Source of the DNA: Chitinophagaceae bacterium UBA4412
GTDB taxonomy: Bacteria > Bacteroidota > Bacteroidia > Chitinophagales > Chitinophagaceae
DNA length: 20,276 bases
Reading direction: 5' to 3'
Assembly: GCA_002400445.1 (NCBI GenBank)
Contig: DGQO01000276.1
Span: 13,202-33,477, forward strand
Shown here piece by piece: positions 7,840 through 16,372 of the stretch. Every line of letters begins with the position of its first letter. The first letter of the stretch is position 1. Below the pieces are notes generated by a model. It ran no database searches and had not been told where the DNA came from. It worked only from the letters and a program-made list of their open reading frames with translations. The translations under genes and the position numbers were made by a program.

Positions 7840-10800
7840 ATGAAAAATTTCTTGACTATCCTTTGTTTTTTAAGCATCGCTATGTGCAGCTTCGGTCAGA
7901 AACCGAAAGAAGAACTTCAGGCCTGCATTGATGGCCTTGTGCGGATGACGGATGCTGTAAAAACAGACAGCGCCAGTCTCTTTTTACAAAAAGGTGAAAG
8001 ACTGATTGGCAAATTTAAACTCGCCAGTCTTTCAGAAGCCACTGCTTTTTACAATAGCGCCGGAGATTATTTTGCTGGAATGATGGAGCCGGCAAAAGCG
8101 CATCAATACTATACGCTGGGCCTTAACAACGGGCGAAAATTTAAACATACAGAAGAGCAACAGCGGGCATGGACTTCTCTCAATGTGTTGCATAAAAAGA
8201 TCAGGGAGAAAGACCTTGCATTTGATTATCCGCAGGTAGCAGAAACAGAACGGGCTACTGTGTATTTTCCGGTAAGCAAAACAACTGAAGATGGAGATTC
8301 TCTCCTGGTGCAGATCCTGGGAGGCACTCTTGATGGCATAGCCTCGGACTTAAAAAGTTTTGATCTGTATACGCACATCAAACAAAAAGACACAACAAGA
8401 CCGAGCGATATCACATTCATTGAATCCGGACGAGTGATCAGCGTAAGTAAAAATTTCAGTATCGTAAAACTCAAAAGGTCGGAACTAAAAATTATACCTG
8501 GCGATTTAGCGGTTTGCTTTGCACAAGTACCATTAGCGTGGAGGAATATATCAGTAAGAAGTTCTTTGCTGAGGAATCTCTACCTCGTAGACAACTACAA
8601 ACTATACCCCTATCATTACCGGTATTACTATTATTTTTCTGACTCACTTTCAAATGCAGAAAGTTTCTCCGTGTACAGCAACGCCGTCAATGAGATTATT
8701 GAATTATACGCTCCGGATACCCTTACCAATAAACAATTAGGCGACAAAATTGCCACGGGCATTTTTGCAGGTTACAATGCTATAACAGCCATGGCCGCCG
8801 CTACCCCCTATCATCTCCAGCTATTTTTAAATTATGTAAATACCTACCCCGGAAAATACATGAGCAATAACTATCGCTTTTCCGAAACCTTTGCAACCTG
8901 GATCATTAATAACACGCCATTGGATCCTGCAGATACTAAACCCTATTTATTATCCTTTAAAACCGAAGCTGATTTGCTGAAGCAGACCGCTCTAGTCATA
9001 GACCAGGTTAGAGATGATAAAAAATGCGATGAGTGGTTTAACGAAGGCATGCAATTTATTATTACAGACGATTTTGAAGAAGCACGCAACTGCGCAAAAT
9101 TATTGAATGCTGCAATCCTGGGTGGCATATCCACATTTGATGCAGGATGGCATCAATTGTTGTTAGCACAGCTTGCCCACAGAAATGAATACAAAAAAAC
9201 CGCCGATTCGCTTTTGAGAAATGCTGCAGATTTATTTGCCAGCCATGGCAATAAAGAAGGTCAAACATGGGTGGCCAATGCTACCCGGAAATGGCAACAA
9301 GATAACCGGGTGGAAGTATCCATCCAAAACGGCCACGTACTCGGCTATGGAATAACCGCTACAGCAAATCCAAGGTTTTTTGCCACATCAGGCCAGGATA
9401 ACCTTATTAAAATTTGGGACAGAAACCTCGGAAAAGAAATACTAACCATTTCCGATAACAGGGATGCAATAACTAACCTGGACTTTAGCGTAAATGGACG
9501 GTACATGGCAAGTACGGCTGCAGATAGCACGGTACATATTTACAATGCTTATGACTATAGCCTCTTAAATACCTGGAAGGTTAAAAAACCAGAACGGGTC
9601 ATCCGCTTTTCACCAGACAGCAAAACCATCGTAACTGCCGGCGCCGACAGTTTGATTAAATTTCGCAATCTCCAAACGGGTGAAGTTTTAAAAACATTGA
9701 AACTGCACAAGGGTCCCGTAACCGACCTTTGCTTTCGCCCTGGCGTAGATTACCAGTTGTATTCTTCCGGAACAGACAGTATGGTATATAAATGGGATGT
9801 AGAAACCGGAGAAATGTTGCGTTGGTACAAGTATAAAGGCAAGGCACTCTCGGTAAAGTTTAGCCGAAATGGAAAATATATGAGCGTAGTGTCTACTGAT
9901 TCTCTGCTTACAGTGAGGGATGCTGAAACCAATAATATTTTGTATCGCTTTAATATTGCAACTTTCAAGCAGGGTACCTCCACGTATTTTTGCGAAGAAT
10001 CATTTAGTTCAAATAACAAGTACCTCGTTTTTCCCACAGCAAAAGACAGTTTTATTGTGGTGAATTTAGAAGATAATTACCAACGGATTTATAGCACCGG
10101 CGCAACCGGCTATCACCTGGCTGATACTGAATTTTCGTCTGACGGTTTGAGTATGTATGCCCGGTTCGACCTGGGCGGCCCGCTGCGTGTATATAATTTT
10201 GCAGGATGGGATATCCGCCAAAATACCACAATCAATTATAAAGACATTCCCTCTTTTGCCAACCTCCTTGTTGGACTCCAATTTACCAGTGATGACAATG
10301 GCCTGGTAGTACTGCAAAGTGACGTAGCAAAAATTAACCTGCAGAATGGAAAGAAAGAGTTTTTATACTTCGGCGGCAATATTTTAGAAAATAACAGTCT
10401 CTTGTTACACAATGAAAACCTGGGCTCCTATGCGGGATTTACGGAACCCACGTTAAATATCTATAACATCAGGAAACAGGAAATTGAAAAGTTTTTTTCC
10501 CTGCCCGCAGGCAATATCCTTTCTGCACATACCATTTCTGAAAATGATCAAAAAGTTTTCCTGGGCAGCAAAGAAGGTTTAGTAATGGCCTGGCGCATGA
10601 GTGACGATGAAGTTTTGTGGCAAAAGAAATATCCTGACAGTGTTGGTGGCATTGGGCATATCTGGCTGGATGAAAAGCAACAGGAAATCTTTATTGGATC
10701 AGATTCCTCCAAAATTTTTGTGTGCGATGATAAAGGGGGAATTAAATATGTGCTTCCTACAAAAGAAGCAGCCTACCTCTCTTTCACAACCCAATTCCTT

Positions 10801-12546
10801 TTTGTGGCAACTAACGATGGTTATCTTGATAAATATTCCCGGCGCACTGGTCAATTGCTTCACCGCAGTTTACTTAACGACAGGGGCGAATTCGCTTACT
10901 ATCTCTGTGTATCTCCAGATGAAAAAACATTGTATGTACAATCTGGCTACACTTCGTTAAAGGCAATTGACATAGCAACAGACAGCGTTAAATATGCGCT
11001 GAACAATCACACCAATCAGCTTACCGCAATTGCAGTGAGCCATGACGGGAAAACACTTGCCACTTGCGGTTTTGACAGTAAAGTAAACTTATACGATGCA
11101 CAAAATGGTGGCCGCCATGTAAATATTTATATGCCAAGAGAGCGAAATTGTGTGATAGCAAATGATAGTGGATATTATATGGCACAGAAAAATGCTCTTG
11201 ATGCCATTATCTTTTCTTACAATAGCAGGGCTTATAGTTTTGACCAGTTTGATTTGATGCTAAACCGGCCAGACAAGATTATGGCCATGATTGGCCGGGC
11301 AGATAGTGCTACACTTTTATCTTACCAGGCTGCCTGGAAAAAAAGGCTTAGCCGGGCCGGGCAGCATCCTATAGAAGATATCAACAGCTTGCATTTGCCC
11401 ATCGTAAAGCTGGTAGAAAAAGCAGGAATTTTACCCGTAACTACCAAAAATAAATTCGAATTTAAAATCGCATGTGCAGACAGTCGCTATGCCATCAGCA
11501 GTATCCATGTACTGGTGAACAACTCTCCTGCCCTTGGCCTTGATGGCCTGGATGTGAGCAAGCAGCAAAGCCGGCAGGTGGAAGAAAGTGTAAGTATACC
11601 CCTTGCAAATGGCAGCAACAACATCAAAGTTTTTTGTACAAATTCGAACGGTCAAAAATCATTGAATGAAAGTTTTGATGTAATCAGCAATTACAAACCT
11701 GCCAGGGCAGCAAAAACATATTTCGTAGGGATTGGGATTGACCACTACAAAGATTCTTCTATGAACCTGCGTTACTCCGTAAAAGACATCCGTGACCTGG
11801 CTAAAAGTTTTAATGACCTGTATCAAAACATTGTGATAGATACTTTGATCAACAAAAATGTTACAAAGGCAAACATCCTTGCCTTAAAGAAAATGCTTGA
11901 CAGTACGGCTACAAACGATCGTGTAATTCTTGCAGTAACAGGGCACGGTATGCTGGATAAAAATTTTGATTTTTATTACGCTACCTGGAATATGGATTTT
12001 GCATCGCCAGCAAAACAAGGATTAAGATATGAGGACCTGGAAGCCCTGCTCAATAATATTCCGGCACAGAAAAAACTATTACTGATTGATGCCTGCCATT
12101 CTGGTGCTTTAGACAAAGAAGAACTGCTGGCCGGAAATACCAAACTGGAATATAACTCAGACACAACCAGTGTAAATGGTACAGCGCCGAGAGGTGTAAT
12201 TAAACTGAGCCAGGGTGCAGCCGAAACAAATAATAGTTTCCAGGTGATGCAAAATCTTTTTGCAGACCTGAATGGAACAACGGGTACTGTGGTCATATCG
12301 GCTGCGGGTGGTATGGAATACGCTTTGGAATCTCCGCAATGGAATAATGGTGTATTCACTTATTGTGTAAGAAAAGGCATTGCCGAAAAAGCTGCAGACT
12401 CGGATGGCGGAAATGATGATGGAAAAGTGAGTGTACAGGAGCTTCAACAATATGTGGGTAAAAAGGTAAGTGAACTTACCCGGGGAAAGCAACAACCTAC
12501 AAGCCGCCGGGAGAATGTAGATTTTGAATGGTTTCTTCGATACTAG
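7840..12546 (+). CDS. Exported TPR-WD40-caspase fusion protein
   Basis: The 1568-aa protein starts with a signal peptide (about 1-20, MKNFLTILCFLSIAMCSFGQ), which fixes the start. An alpha-helical TPR-like region follows, then about 600 residues of WD40 repeats (about 497-1090). The blades end in motifs such as NLIKIWDRN, STVHIYNAY, SLIKFRNLQ, SMVYKWDVE and KVNLYDAQN, enough for two seven-bladed propellers. A linker with FDLMLNRPDKIM, common between WD40 and caspase parts in bacteria, leads to a beta-rich Ig-like section. A C-terminal caspase domain follows (about 1290-1565), with KTYFVGIGID, catalytic His1369 in VTGHGM and Cys1419 in DACHSG. The dyad is intact. The propellers may hold substrates or partners or keep the protease inactive. 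It lies downstream of the metalloprotease and coiled-coil genes with a terminator between, so it may have its own promoter inside the preceding gene or depend on read-through. Confidence 0.93.
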   Translation: MKNFLTILCFLSIAMCSFGQKPKEELQACIDGLVRMTDAVKTDSASLFLQKGERLIGKFKLASLSEATAFYNSAGDYFAGMMEPAKAHQYYTLGLNNGRKFKHTEEQQRAWTSLNVLHKKIREKDLAFDYPQVAETERATVYFPVSKTTEDGDSLLVQILGGTLDGIASDLKSFDLYTHIKQKDTTRPSDITFIESGRVISVSKNFSIVKLKRSELKIIPGDLAVCFAQVPLAWRNISVRSSLLRNLYLVDNYKLYPYHYRYYYYFSDSLSNAESFSVYSNAVNEIIELYAPDTLTNKQLGDKIATGIFAGYNAITAMAAATPYHLQLFLNYVNTYPGKYMSNNYRFSETFATWIINNTPLDPADTKPYLLSFKTEADLLKQTALVIDQVRDDKKCDEWFNEGMQFIITDDFEEARNCAKLLNAAILGGISTFDAGWHQLLLAQLAHRNEYKKTADSLLRNAADLFASHGNKEGQTWVANATRKWQQDNRVEVSIQNGHVLGYGITATANPRFFATSGQDNLIKIWDRNLGKEILTISDNRDAITNLDFSVNGRYMASTAADSTVHIYNAYDYSLLNTWKVKKPERVIRFSPDSKTIVTAGADSLIKFRNLQTGEVLKTLKLHKGPVTDLCFRPGVDYQLYSSGTDSMVYKWDVETGEMLRWYKYKGKALSVKFSRNGKYMSVVSTDSLLTVRDAETNNILYRFNIATFKQGTSTYFCEESFSSNNKYLVFPTAKDSFIVVNLEDNYQRIYSTGATGYHLADTEFSSDGLSMYARFDLGGPLRVYNFAGWDIRQNTTINYKDIPSFANLLVGLQFTSDDNGLVVLQSDVAKINLQNGKKEFLYFGGNILENNSLLLHNENLGSYAGFTEPTLNIYNIRKQEIEKFFSLPAGNILSAHTISENDQKVFLGSKEGLVMAWRMSDDEVLWQKKYPDSVGGIGHIWLDEKQQEIFIGSDSSKIFVCDDKGGIKYVLPTKEAAYLSFTTQFLFVATNDGYLDKYSRRTGQLLHRSLLNDRGEFAYYLCVSPDEKTLYVQSGYTSLKAIDIATDSVKYALNNHTNQLTAIAVSHDGKTLATCGFDSKVNLYDAQNGGRHVNIYMPRERNCVIANDSGYYMAQKNALDAIIFSYNSRAYSFDQFDLMLNRPDKIMAMIGRADSATLLSYQAAWKKRLSRAGQHPIEDINSLHLPIVKLVEKAGILPVTTKNKFEFKIACADSRYAISSIHVLVNNSPALGLDGLDVSKQQSRQVEESVSIPLANGSNNIKVFCTNSNGQKSLNESFDVISNYKPARAAKTYFVGIGIDHYKDSSMNLRYSVKDIRDLAKSFNDLYQNIVIDTLINKNVTKANILALKKMLDSTATNDRVILAVTGHGMLDKNFDFYYATWNMDFASPAKQGLRYEDLEALLNNIPAQKKLLLIDACHSGALDKEELLAGNTKLEYNSDTTSVNGTAPRGVIKLSQGAAETNNSFQVMQNLFADLNGTTGTVVISAAGGMEYALESPQWNNGVFTYCVRKGIAEKAADSDGGNDDGKVSVQELQQYVGKKVSELTRGKQQPTSRRENVDFEWFLRY

Positions 12547-12643
12547 TTTTGCGTGAATGAGGGAACCCTTGCTGTTATGGCACATAAGACACAAAGAGTG
12601 TAGGTATTCGTTTTGTAGTCTTAGCAGGAACCCAACACATAAA

Positions 12644-12674
12644 AAGAGAGCAACCTTTGTGGGGCTGCTCTCTT
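12644..12674. terminator. Bidirectional terminator between convergent genes
   Basis: The arms AAGAGAGCA (12644-12652) and TGCTCTCTT (12666-12674) pair over 9 bp around a 13-nt loop. On the minus strand the stem runs into a T tract (CTCTTTTTATG), serving the SusE-like gene that ends at 12697. On the plus strand a T-rich segment (CTTTAAAT) follows, serving the WD40-caspase gene that ends at 12546. Confidence 0.75.
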
Positions 12675-12696
12675 CTTTAAATTAAACGCTTTTGAT

Positions 12697-13860
12697 TTAT
12701 GGCACTTTAGTTACCGTAAACTTACCGTGAGGATAATTTTCAACAGTTGCAAAATCGAACAACACTTTATAATTACCTCCTACTGCAGGGCCAGGAATGT
12801 TATCATTGAAATTATAACCAAACTCACCGCCAGCACTAAGGCCAGGCAATGATCCATTAGCTACTGAATACTTATTTGTCCAATCACCGTTTACAGGCAA
12901 TACAAGATATGACTTGCCGGCATTCATCATTACCGTTAGTTGCCACTGAGAGCTATTCAACCTGGTAAACTGCTGTGAAGGAACCGGTACAGGATTGTCC
13001 CATCCTCCGGGTGTAGCATCACCTACCATGAAAAGGTTAGTAGGCAAAACGCCTGTGTAAGGTGTAACTTTAAATTTACCAGTCTGAAAATCTACAATCA
13101 GTTTATACCAGCCACCATCTGCCGGGCCAGGAAAATTGTCCGCTGCATTAAAGGCAAAATCACCACCGGCAGACAAACCTGCCAGCGAGCCATTTGGAAC
13201 TGCAAATTTGTTTCCCCAATCTCCATTTGTAGGCAGGAGCAAGTACTGTTGTCCACCATTCAACTGGAAAATACCTCCCCAGGTTGTTTCGTTAAGGCGG
13301 GCAAGTTCTTGTGAAGGCGTAGGCACCGGATTATCCCAGCCACCCTGCGTAGCAGCACCTACAATGAATAATTTAAGGGTAGTGGGAAGCGCCACTTTTG
13401 GAGGAACTTTGTAAGGCGTAACTGTTACTACAATTACATTACTTTTTAGTTGCTCATTATTATTTGCATAAGAAGAAATCATCCTGATTTCCATCGTTAC
13501 CGGCACGTTAAACGCATATGACCGGGAGAGCAGGAAATTATTCAATTCCTTGGCAATGAAATCTGCCTTGGGCTTACCCATTACTACCACGGTATAAGGT
13601 GCAGCAAAATTTTTCGTGGCAGAATCCATCTGCACGGTGTACTTGATATTAGCTGAGTCTGTCGCATGATTCGGATAGGTCCAGCTCACAGACAATACAA
13701 CATTGTTTGAGTCAGCGGGTGCAGGCGCTATCGTGGTGGCCGAAGCCTTGATCGTAGAAGCCGTGCCTGCTCCATAGAGAGGCAGATCATCTACTTTATC
13801 GCATGATGCAAACCCCAGGGCGAGAGCGGCAACGAGCAATAGGTTTGATATTTTTTTCAT
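12697..13860 (-). CDS. SusE-like outer-membrane lipoprotein with two C-terminal modules
   Basis: The 387-aa protein has a lipoprotein signal with Cys20 (LGFASC) followed by acidic/basic residues (DKVDD), consistent with surface display in this phylum. Residues about 35-150 form the N-terminal SusE/SusF-type beta-sandwich (VVLSVSWTYPN, KYTVQMDSA). Two related modules of about 110 residues follow (161-267 and 272-387). Both carry LFIVG or LFMVG, GGWDNPVP, PSQ, NGDW, NK, LSAGG and a final GKF-VT strand. SusE and SusF of the starch system bind glycan through such tandem C-terminal modules. It is the last gene of the susC-susD operon and is followed by a terminator. The sugar bound cannot be read from the sequence. 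Confidence 0.87.
   Translation of the reverse strand: MKKISNLLLVAALALGFASCDKVDDLPLYGAGTASTIKASATTIAPAPADSNNVVLSVSWTYPNHATDSANIKYTVQMDSATKNFAAPYTVVVMGKPKADFIAKELNNFLLSRSYAFNVPVTMEIRMISSYANNNEQLKSNVIVVTVTPYKVPPKVALPTTLKLFIVGAATQGGWDNPVPTPSQELARLNETTWGGIFQLNGGQQYLLLPTNGDWGNKFAVPNGSLAGLSAGGDFAFNAADNFPGPADGGWYKLIVDFQTGKFKVTPYTGVLPTNLFMVGDATPGGWDNPVPVPSQQFTRLNSSQWQLTVMMNAGKSYLVLPVNGDWTNKYSVANGSLPGLSAGGEFGYNFNDNIPGPAVGGNYKVLFDFATVENYPHGKFTVTKVP
12700..13380 (-). repeat. Tandem repeat of a SusE-type module (about 110 residues each)
   Basis: Two in-frame copies lie at about 13060-13380 and 12700-13047. Both encode GGWDNPVP, PSQ, NGDW and LSAGG at matching spacing. A third, single copy ends the neighbouring gene (about 13903-14220). 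Similarity is visible in the DNA as well, for example around the GGWDNPVP codons in all three copies, which points to duplication within the locus. Confidence 0.8.
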
Positions 13861-13899
13861 AATATTTTTTTTTGAAAGTGTTTTAAACCATCAGTGGAA

Positions 13900-14724
13900 T
13901 TACAATTTTGTTACCGTGAATTTTCCTCTCTGGAAATCAACAACAATTTTATGTGCTCCCGATACAGATGGCGCAAGAATATCTCCGCCCCCGTCTCTGA
14001 AATCACCACCATTTACATTGTTGGAGTTATTTGCGCCAGTGGTGCCATACTTATTAGTCCAGTCTCCGTTTACCGGAAGGAAGAGATAAGAACCGCCAGC
14101 TACAATGTTTACGGTAAGTTCATACATTGTATTGCTCATTTTTGTAAACTCCTGGCTAGGAACCGGTACAGGATTATTCCAACCACCTGGGGTAGCATTT
14201 CCTACGAGGAACAAATGTCCTGATGCAGGTGGAGCTACCACCGGAGGAATGCTGAAAGGCTTGATAGTAAGTGTCAGCACGTTAGAAACCAATGCTGCAG
14301 TATTTCCACCAAGGGAAGCCGTTACACGCATAGCTATCTCATGGTTCATATCGGCTTTCAATAAGAGCTGATTAAGCAGGTAGCCATTGAGTTCCCCTTG
14401 CGTAAGTGTTACATTCATGTCTTTGATTACTGTTATAGACTGGCGCTGCGGGTTCGTAAAGTTTGAACCAACGGTATCTATTTCCACTAAGTAAGAAACA
14501 TCCTGGGAGCTCAAACCAGTGTTGAACATATAATTTGGATTGGTCCAACTAATGGTAATGGCTGGCTTGTCTTTGTTTACAAACGACATAGGCACAGTTG
14601 CAGTGCTACTGCTTAGCACCGGTTTGGTACCACCTTCAAAGATCACCTGGTTCTCGTCCTTCTTGCAGGAGAAGAAGGCACTCGTCAATGCCAGGAGGAG
14701 CAGAGATTTAATGATATACTTCAT
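13900..14724 (-). CDS. SusE-like lipoprotein with one C-terminal module
   Basis: The 274-aa protein has a lipoprotein signal with Cys20 (SAFFSC) followed by KKDEN, a composition typical of surface-exposed lipoproteins in Bacteroidota. Residues about 35-155 match the N-terminal SusE beta-sandwich (AITISWTNPNYMF, SYLVEIDTVG). Residues 169-274 hold one copy of the module seen twice in the next gene (LFLVGNATPGGWNNPVPVPS, LPVNGDWTNKYG, GKFTVTKL), with an Asn/Gly-rich insertion around 229-247 where its neighbour has a GSLAGLSAGG-type loop. It starts 25 bp after susD, and the longer paralogue begins 39 bp after its stop. Like SusE/SusF it should help capture glycan at the cell surface beside the SusCD porin. 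Confidence 0.85.
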   Translation of the reverse strand: MKYIIKSLLLLALTSAFFSCKKDENQVIFEGGTKPVLSSSTATVPMSFVNKDKPAITISWTNPNYMFNTGLSSQDVSYLVEIDTVGSNFTNPQRQSITVIKDMNVTLTQGELNGYLLNQLLLKADMNHEIAMRVTASLGGNTAALVSNVLTLTIKPFSIPPVVAPPASGHLFLVGNATPGGWNNPVPVPSQEFTKMSNTMYELTVNIVAGGSYLFLPVNGDWTNKYGTTGANNSNNVNGGDFRDGGGDILAPSVSGAHKIVVDFQRGKFTVTKL

Positions 14725-14749
14725 AAAATGAGGTTTAAATTTTTAAAAA

Positions 14750-16345
14750 TTAGTATCCTGGGTTTTGAACAAGGTTTCTATTAGCGTTCATATCTGCAGA
14801 TGGTATAGGGAACAATTTTTTTGTTGCACTTACACCAGTTCCACTGGGTACACCACCCTTCCAGGGCCAGTTGTAAGTACCTTCGGTAAATCTGCCAAAG
14901 CGCACGAGGTCTGTGCGGCGATGACCTTCCCAGTACAATTCACGGGCTCTTTCATCCAGGATGAAATCAAGGCTCAAATCGCCTTGAACAATGTTTCCGG
15001 AAATATTACCGTAAGCTCTTTCCCGTAATTTATTCATGTAAGTAACAGCCAGGGTCAAATCTCCGGTGCCACCTCTTTTTACAGCTTCAGCATAAACAAG
15101 GTACATTTCTGCAAGGCGAAAAAGCGGCATATCAACGTCAGAAAAAGCATTGAGCGTTGATACTTGTCCGGCTTTATTTACATTTCTAAATTTAGTGATT
15201 GCATAACCATCTTTAAAGCTGGAAATATTATTGATCTCCAAATTTTGACCGTTTGAAAAGAACTGTGCACGCTTATCAGTAGCGCCGGATGGATCTGAAA
15301 ACTTATTTACCAATGCCTTGGTAGTTCTATGCCCGCTCCATGCATCTGTTGTTCCGTAATTAGATGAAACCATATCACCTCCAATAGCACCATTGATAAG
15401 GAATGTAGTACCACCATAAGTTTGCGTACGGATCCGGTCGTAGTTAATCGTGAAGATGAACTCAGGATTATCCAGGTTATTGTCTGCAAGCATCAGGTTA
15501 CGATAGTTTGGCATTAAAGTATAACCAGCGTCTATCACCTTCTTTGCATAAGTAGCTGCTTGTGTCCATTTAGGCGCACCACTATACACTTCGGCATTCA
15601 GGTAAATTCTTGCAAGTAAGGCCCATGCAGCAGCTTTATCAGCCCGGCCGTATTCATTGGTACGTGGAGCAGGTAAACTGTTTTCAATATCAAGTAATTC
15701 TGTCTCTATAAAAGTAAACAGATCAGCTCTTTTAATTTGCTCAGGGTTTGGTCCACCCACCACGTTAGCATCTGTAACAAACGGAGGATTACCAAACAGA
15801 TCCATCAGAACCCAATTATCAAAAGCACGCAGGAATCTTACTTCCGGACGATAGGCACGAATTTTCTCTGCATCGGCACCAGCAATACCTCTCTCTGCGA
15901 GTTTGGCATCAGTGCTTTGGCGAAGGAATTCATTAATAATGGTAATCTGGTAAATCGCTTTGTAATAAACACCATGCAAAAAGAGATTTGCAGGTGAATA
16001 ACTCAGGTTGTGAAAATCTGGCACACCTGGATCTCCCCAGGCTGTTACCGCCTCATCCGTTGTGAGTTCCTGGGCATTCCAAAACGTACGGAAAAAATCC
16101 GCATTCTGGCCTTCGTCGTAACCTGGATAAAACACGTCTGATGCACCGGCCGGGCCAGTGTTTCCGGTGAGTGCCATTGAACCATAAATCTTCGCCAGGG
16201 ATTGTTTGTATCCCATCGGCGTGCTGTATACCACCTCCGACGTTACATCATTGGTAGGCTTCAGATCAAGATCTTTTGTGCAGGACGTAAAGAGCATTGC
16301 TACTGCAGCGCCCCATCCAGCTATATTTAAATTTTGCAATTTCAT
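14750..16345 (-). CDS. susD: SusD/RagB-family surface glycan-binding lipoprotein
   Basis: The 531-aa protein has a lipoprotein signal with Cys22 (AMLFTSC) followed by TKDLDLKPTND, the usual SusD opening. Helical TPR-like sequence follows (AIYQITIINEFLRQS, YRPEVRFLRAFDNWVLMDLFGNPP, KAAAWALLARIYLNAEVYSG). The C-terminal half includes MPLFRLAEMYLVYAEA and FILDERARELYWEGHRRTDLV, all hallmarks of the family, and the protein ends NRNLVQNPGY. SusD closes like a lid over the SusC barrel and presents bound oligosaccharide for import. The length is normal. It starts 27 bp after susC and is clearly in the same operon. This is a family assignment; the substrate is unknown. Confidence 0.97.
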   Translation of the reverse strand: MKLQNLNIAGWGAAVAMLFTSCTKDLDLKPTNDVTSEVVYSTPMGYKQSLAKIYGSMALTGNTGPAGASDVFYPGYDEGQNADFFRTFWNAQELTTDEAVTAWGDPGVPDFHNLSYSPANLFLHGVYYKAIYQITIINEFLRQSTDAKLAERGIAGADAEKIRAYRPEVRFLRAFDNWVLMDLFGNPPFVTDANVVGGPNPEQIKRADLFTFIETELLDIENSLPAPRTNEYGRADKAAAWALLARIYLNAEVYSGAPKWTQAATYAKKVIDAGYTLMPNYRNLMLADNNLDNPEFIFTINYDRIRTQTYGGTTFLINGAIGGDMVSSNYGTTDAWSGHRTTKALVNKFSDPSGATDKRAQFFSNGQNLEINNISSFKDGYAITKFRNVNKAGQVSTLNAFSDVDMPLFRLAEMYLVYAEAVKRGGTGDLTLAVTYMNKLRERAYGNISGNIVQGDLSLDFILDERARELYWEGHRRTDLVRFGRFTEGTYNWPWKGGVPSGTGVSATKKLFPIPSADMNANRNLVQNPGY

Positions 16346-16372
16346 AATATTCAGTTTAATGTGTTGCTGTGA

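Noticed and set aside
1..12546. Interpretation of the caspase cluster as a standard phage-defence island
   Set aside because: No nuclease, reverse transcriptase, STAND ATPase, gasdermin-like pore gene or mobile-element genes are visible, and the proteins carry export signals. A defence role is not excluded but nothing in the sequence supports it directly.
11976..12594. Two long open frames on the minus strand (127 and 145 codons) under the caspase domain of the WD40-caspase gene
   Set aside because: They lie antisense to a coding region with clear protein motifs, show no recognisable domain and have compositions typical of shadow frames.
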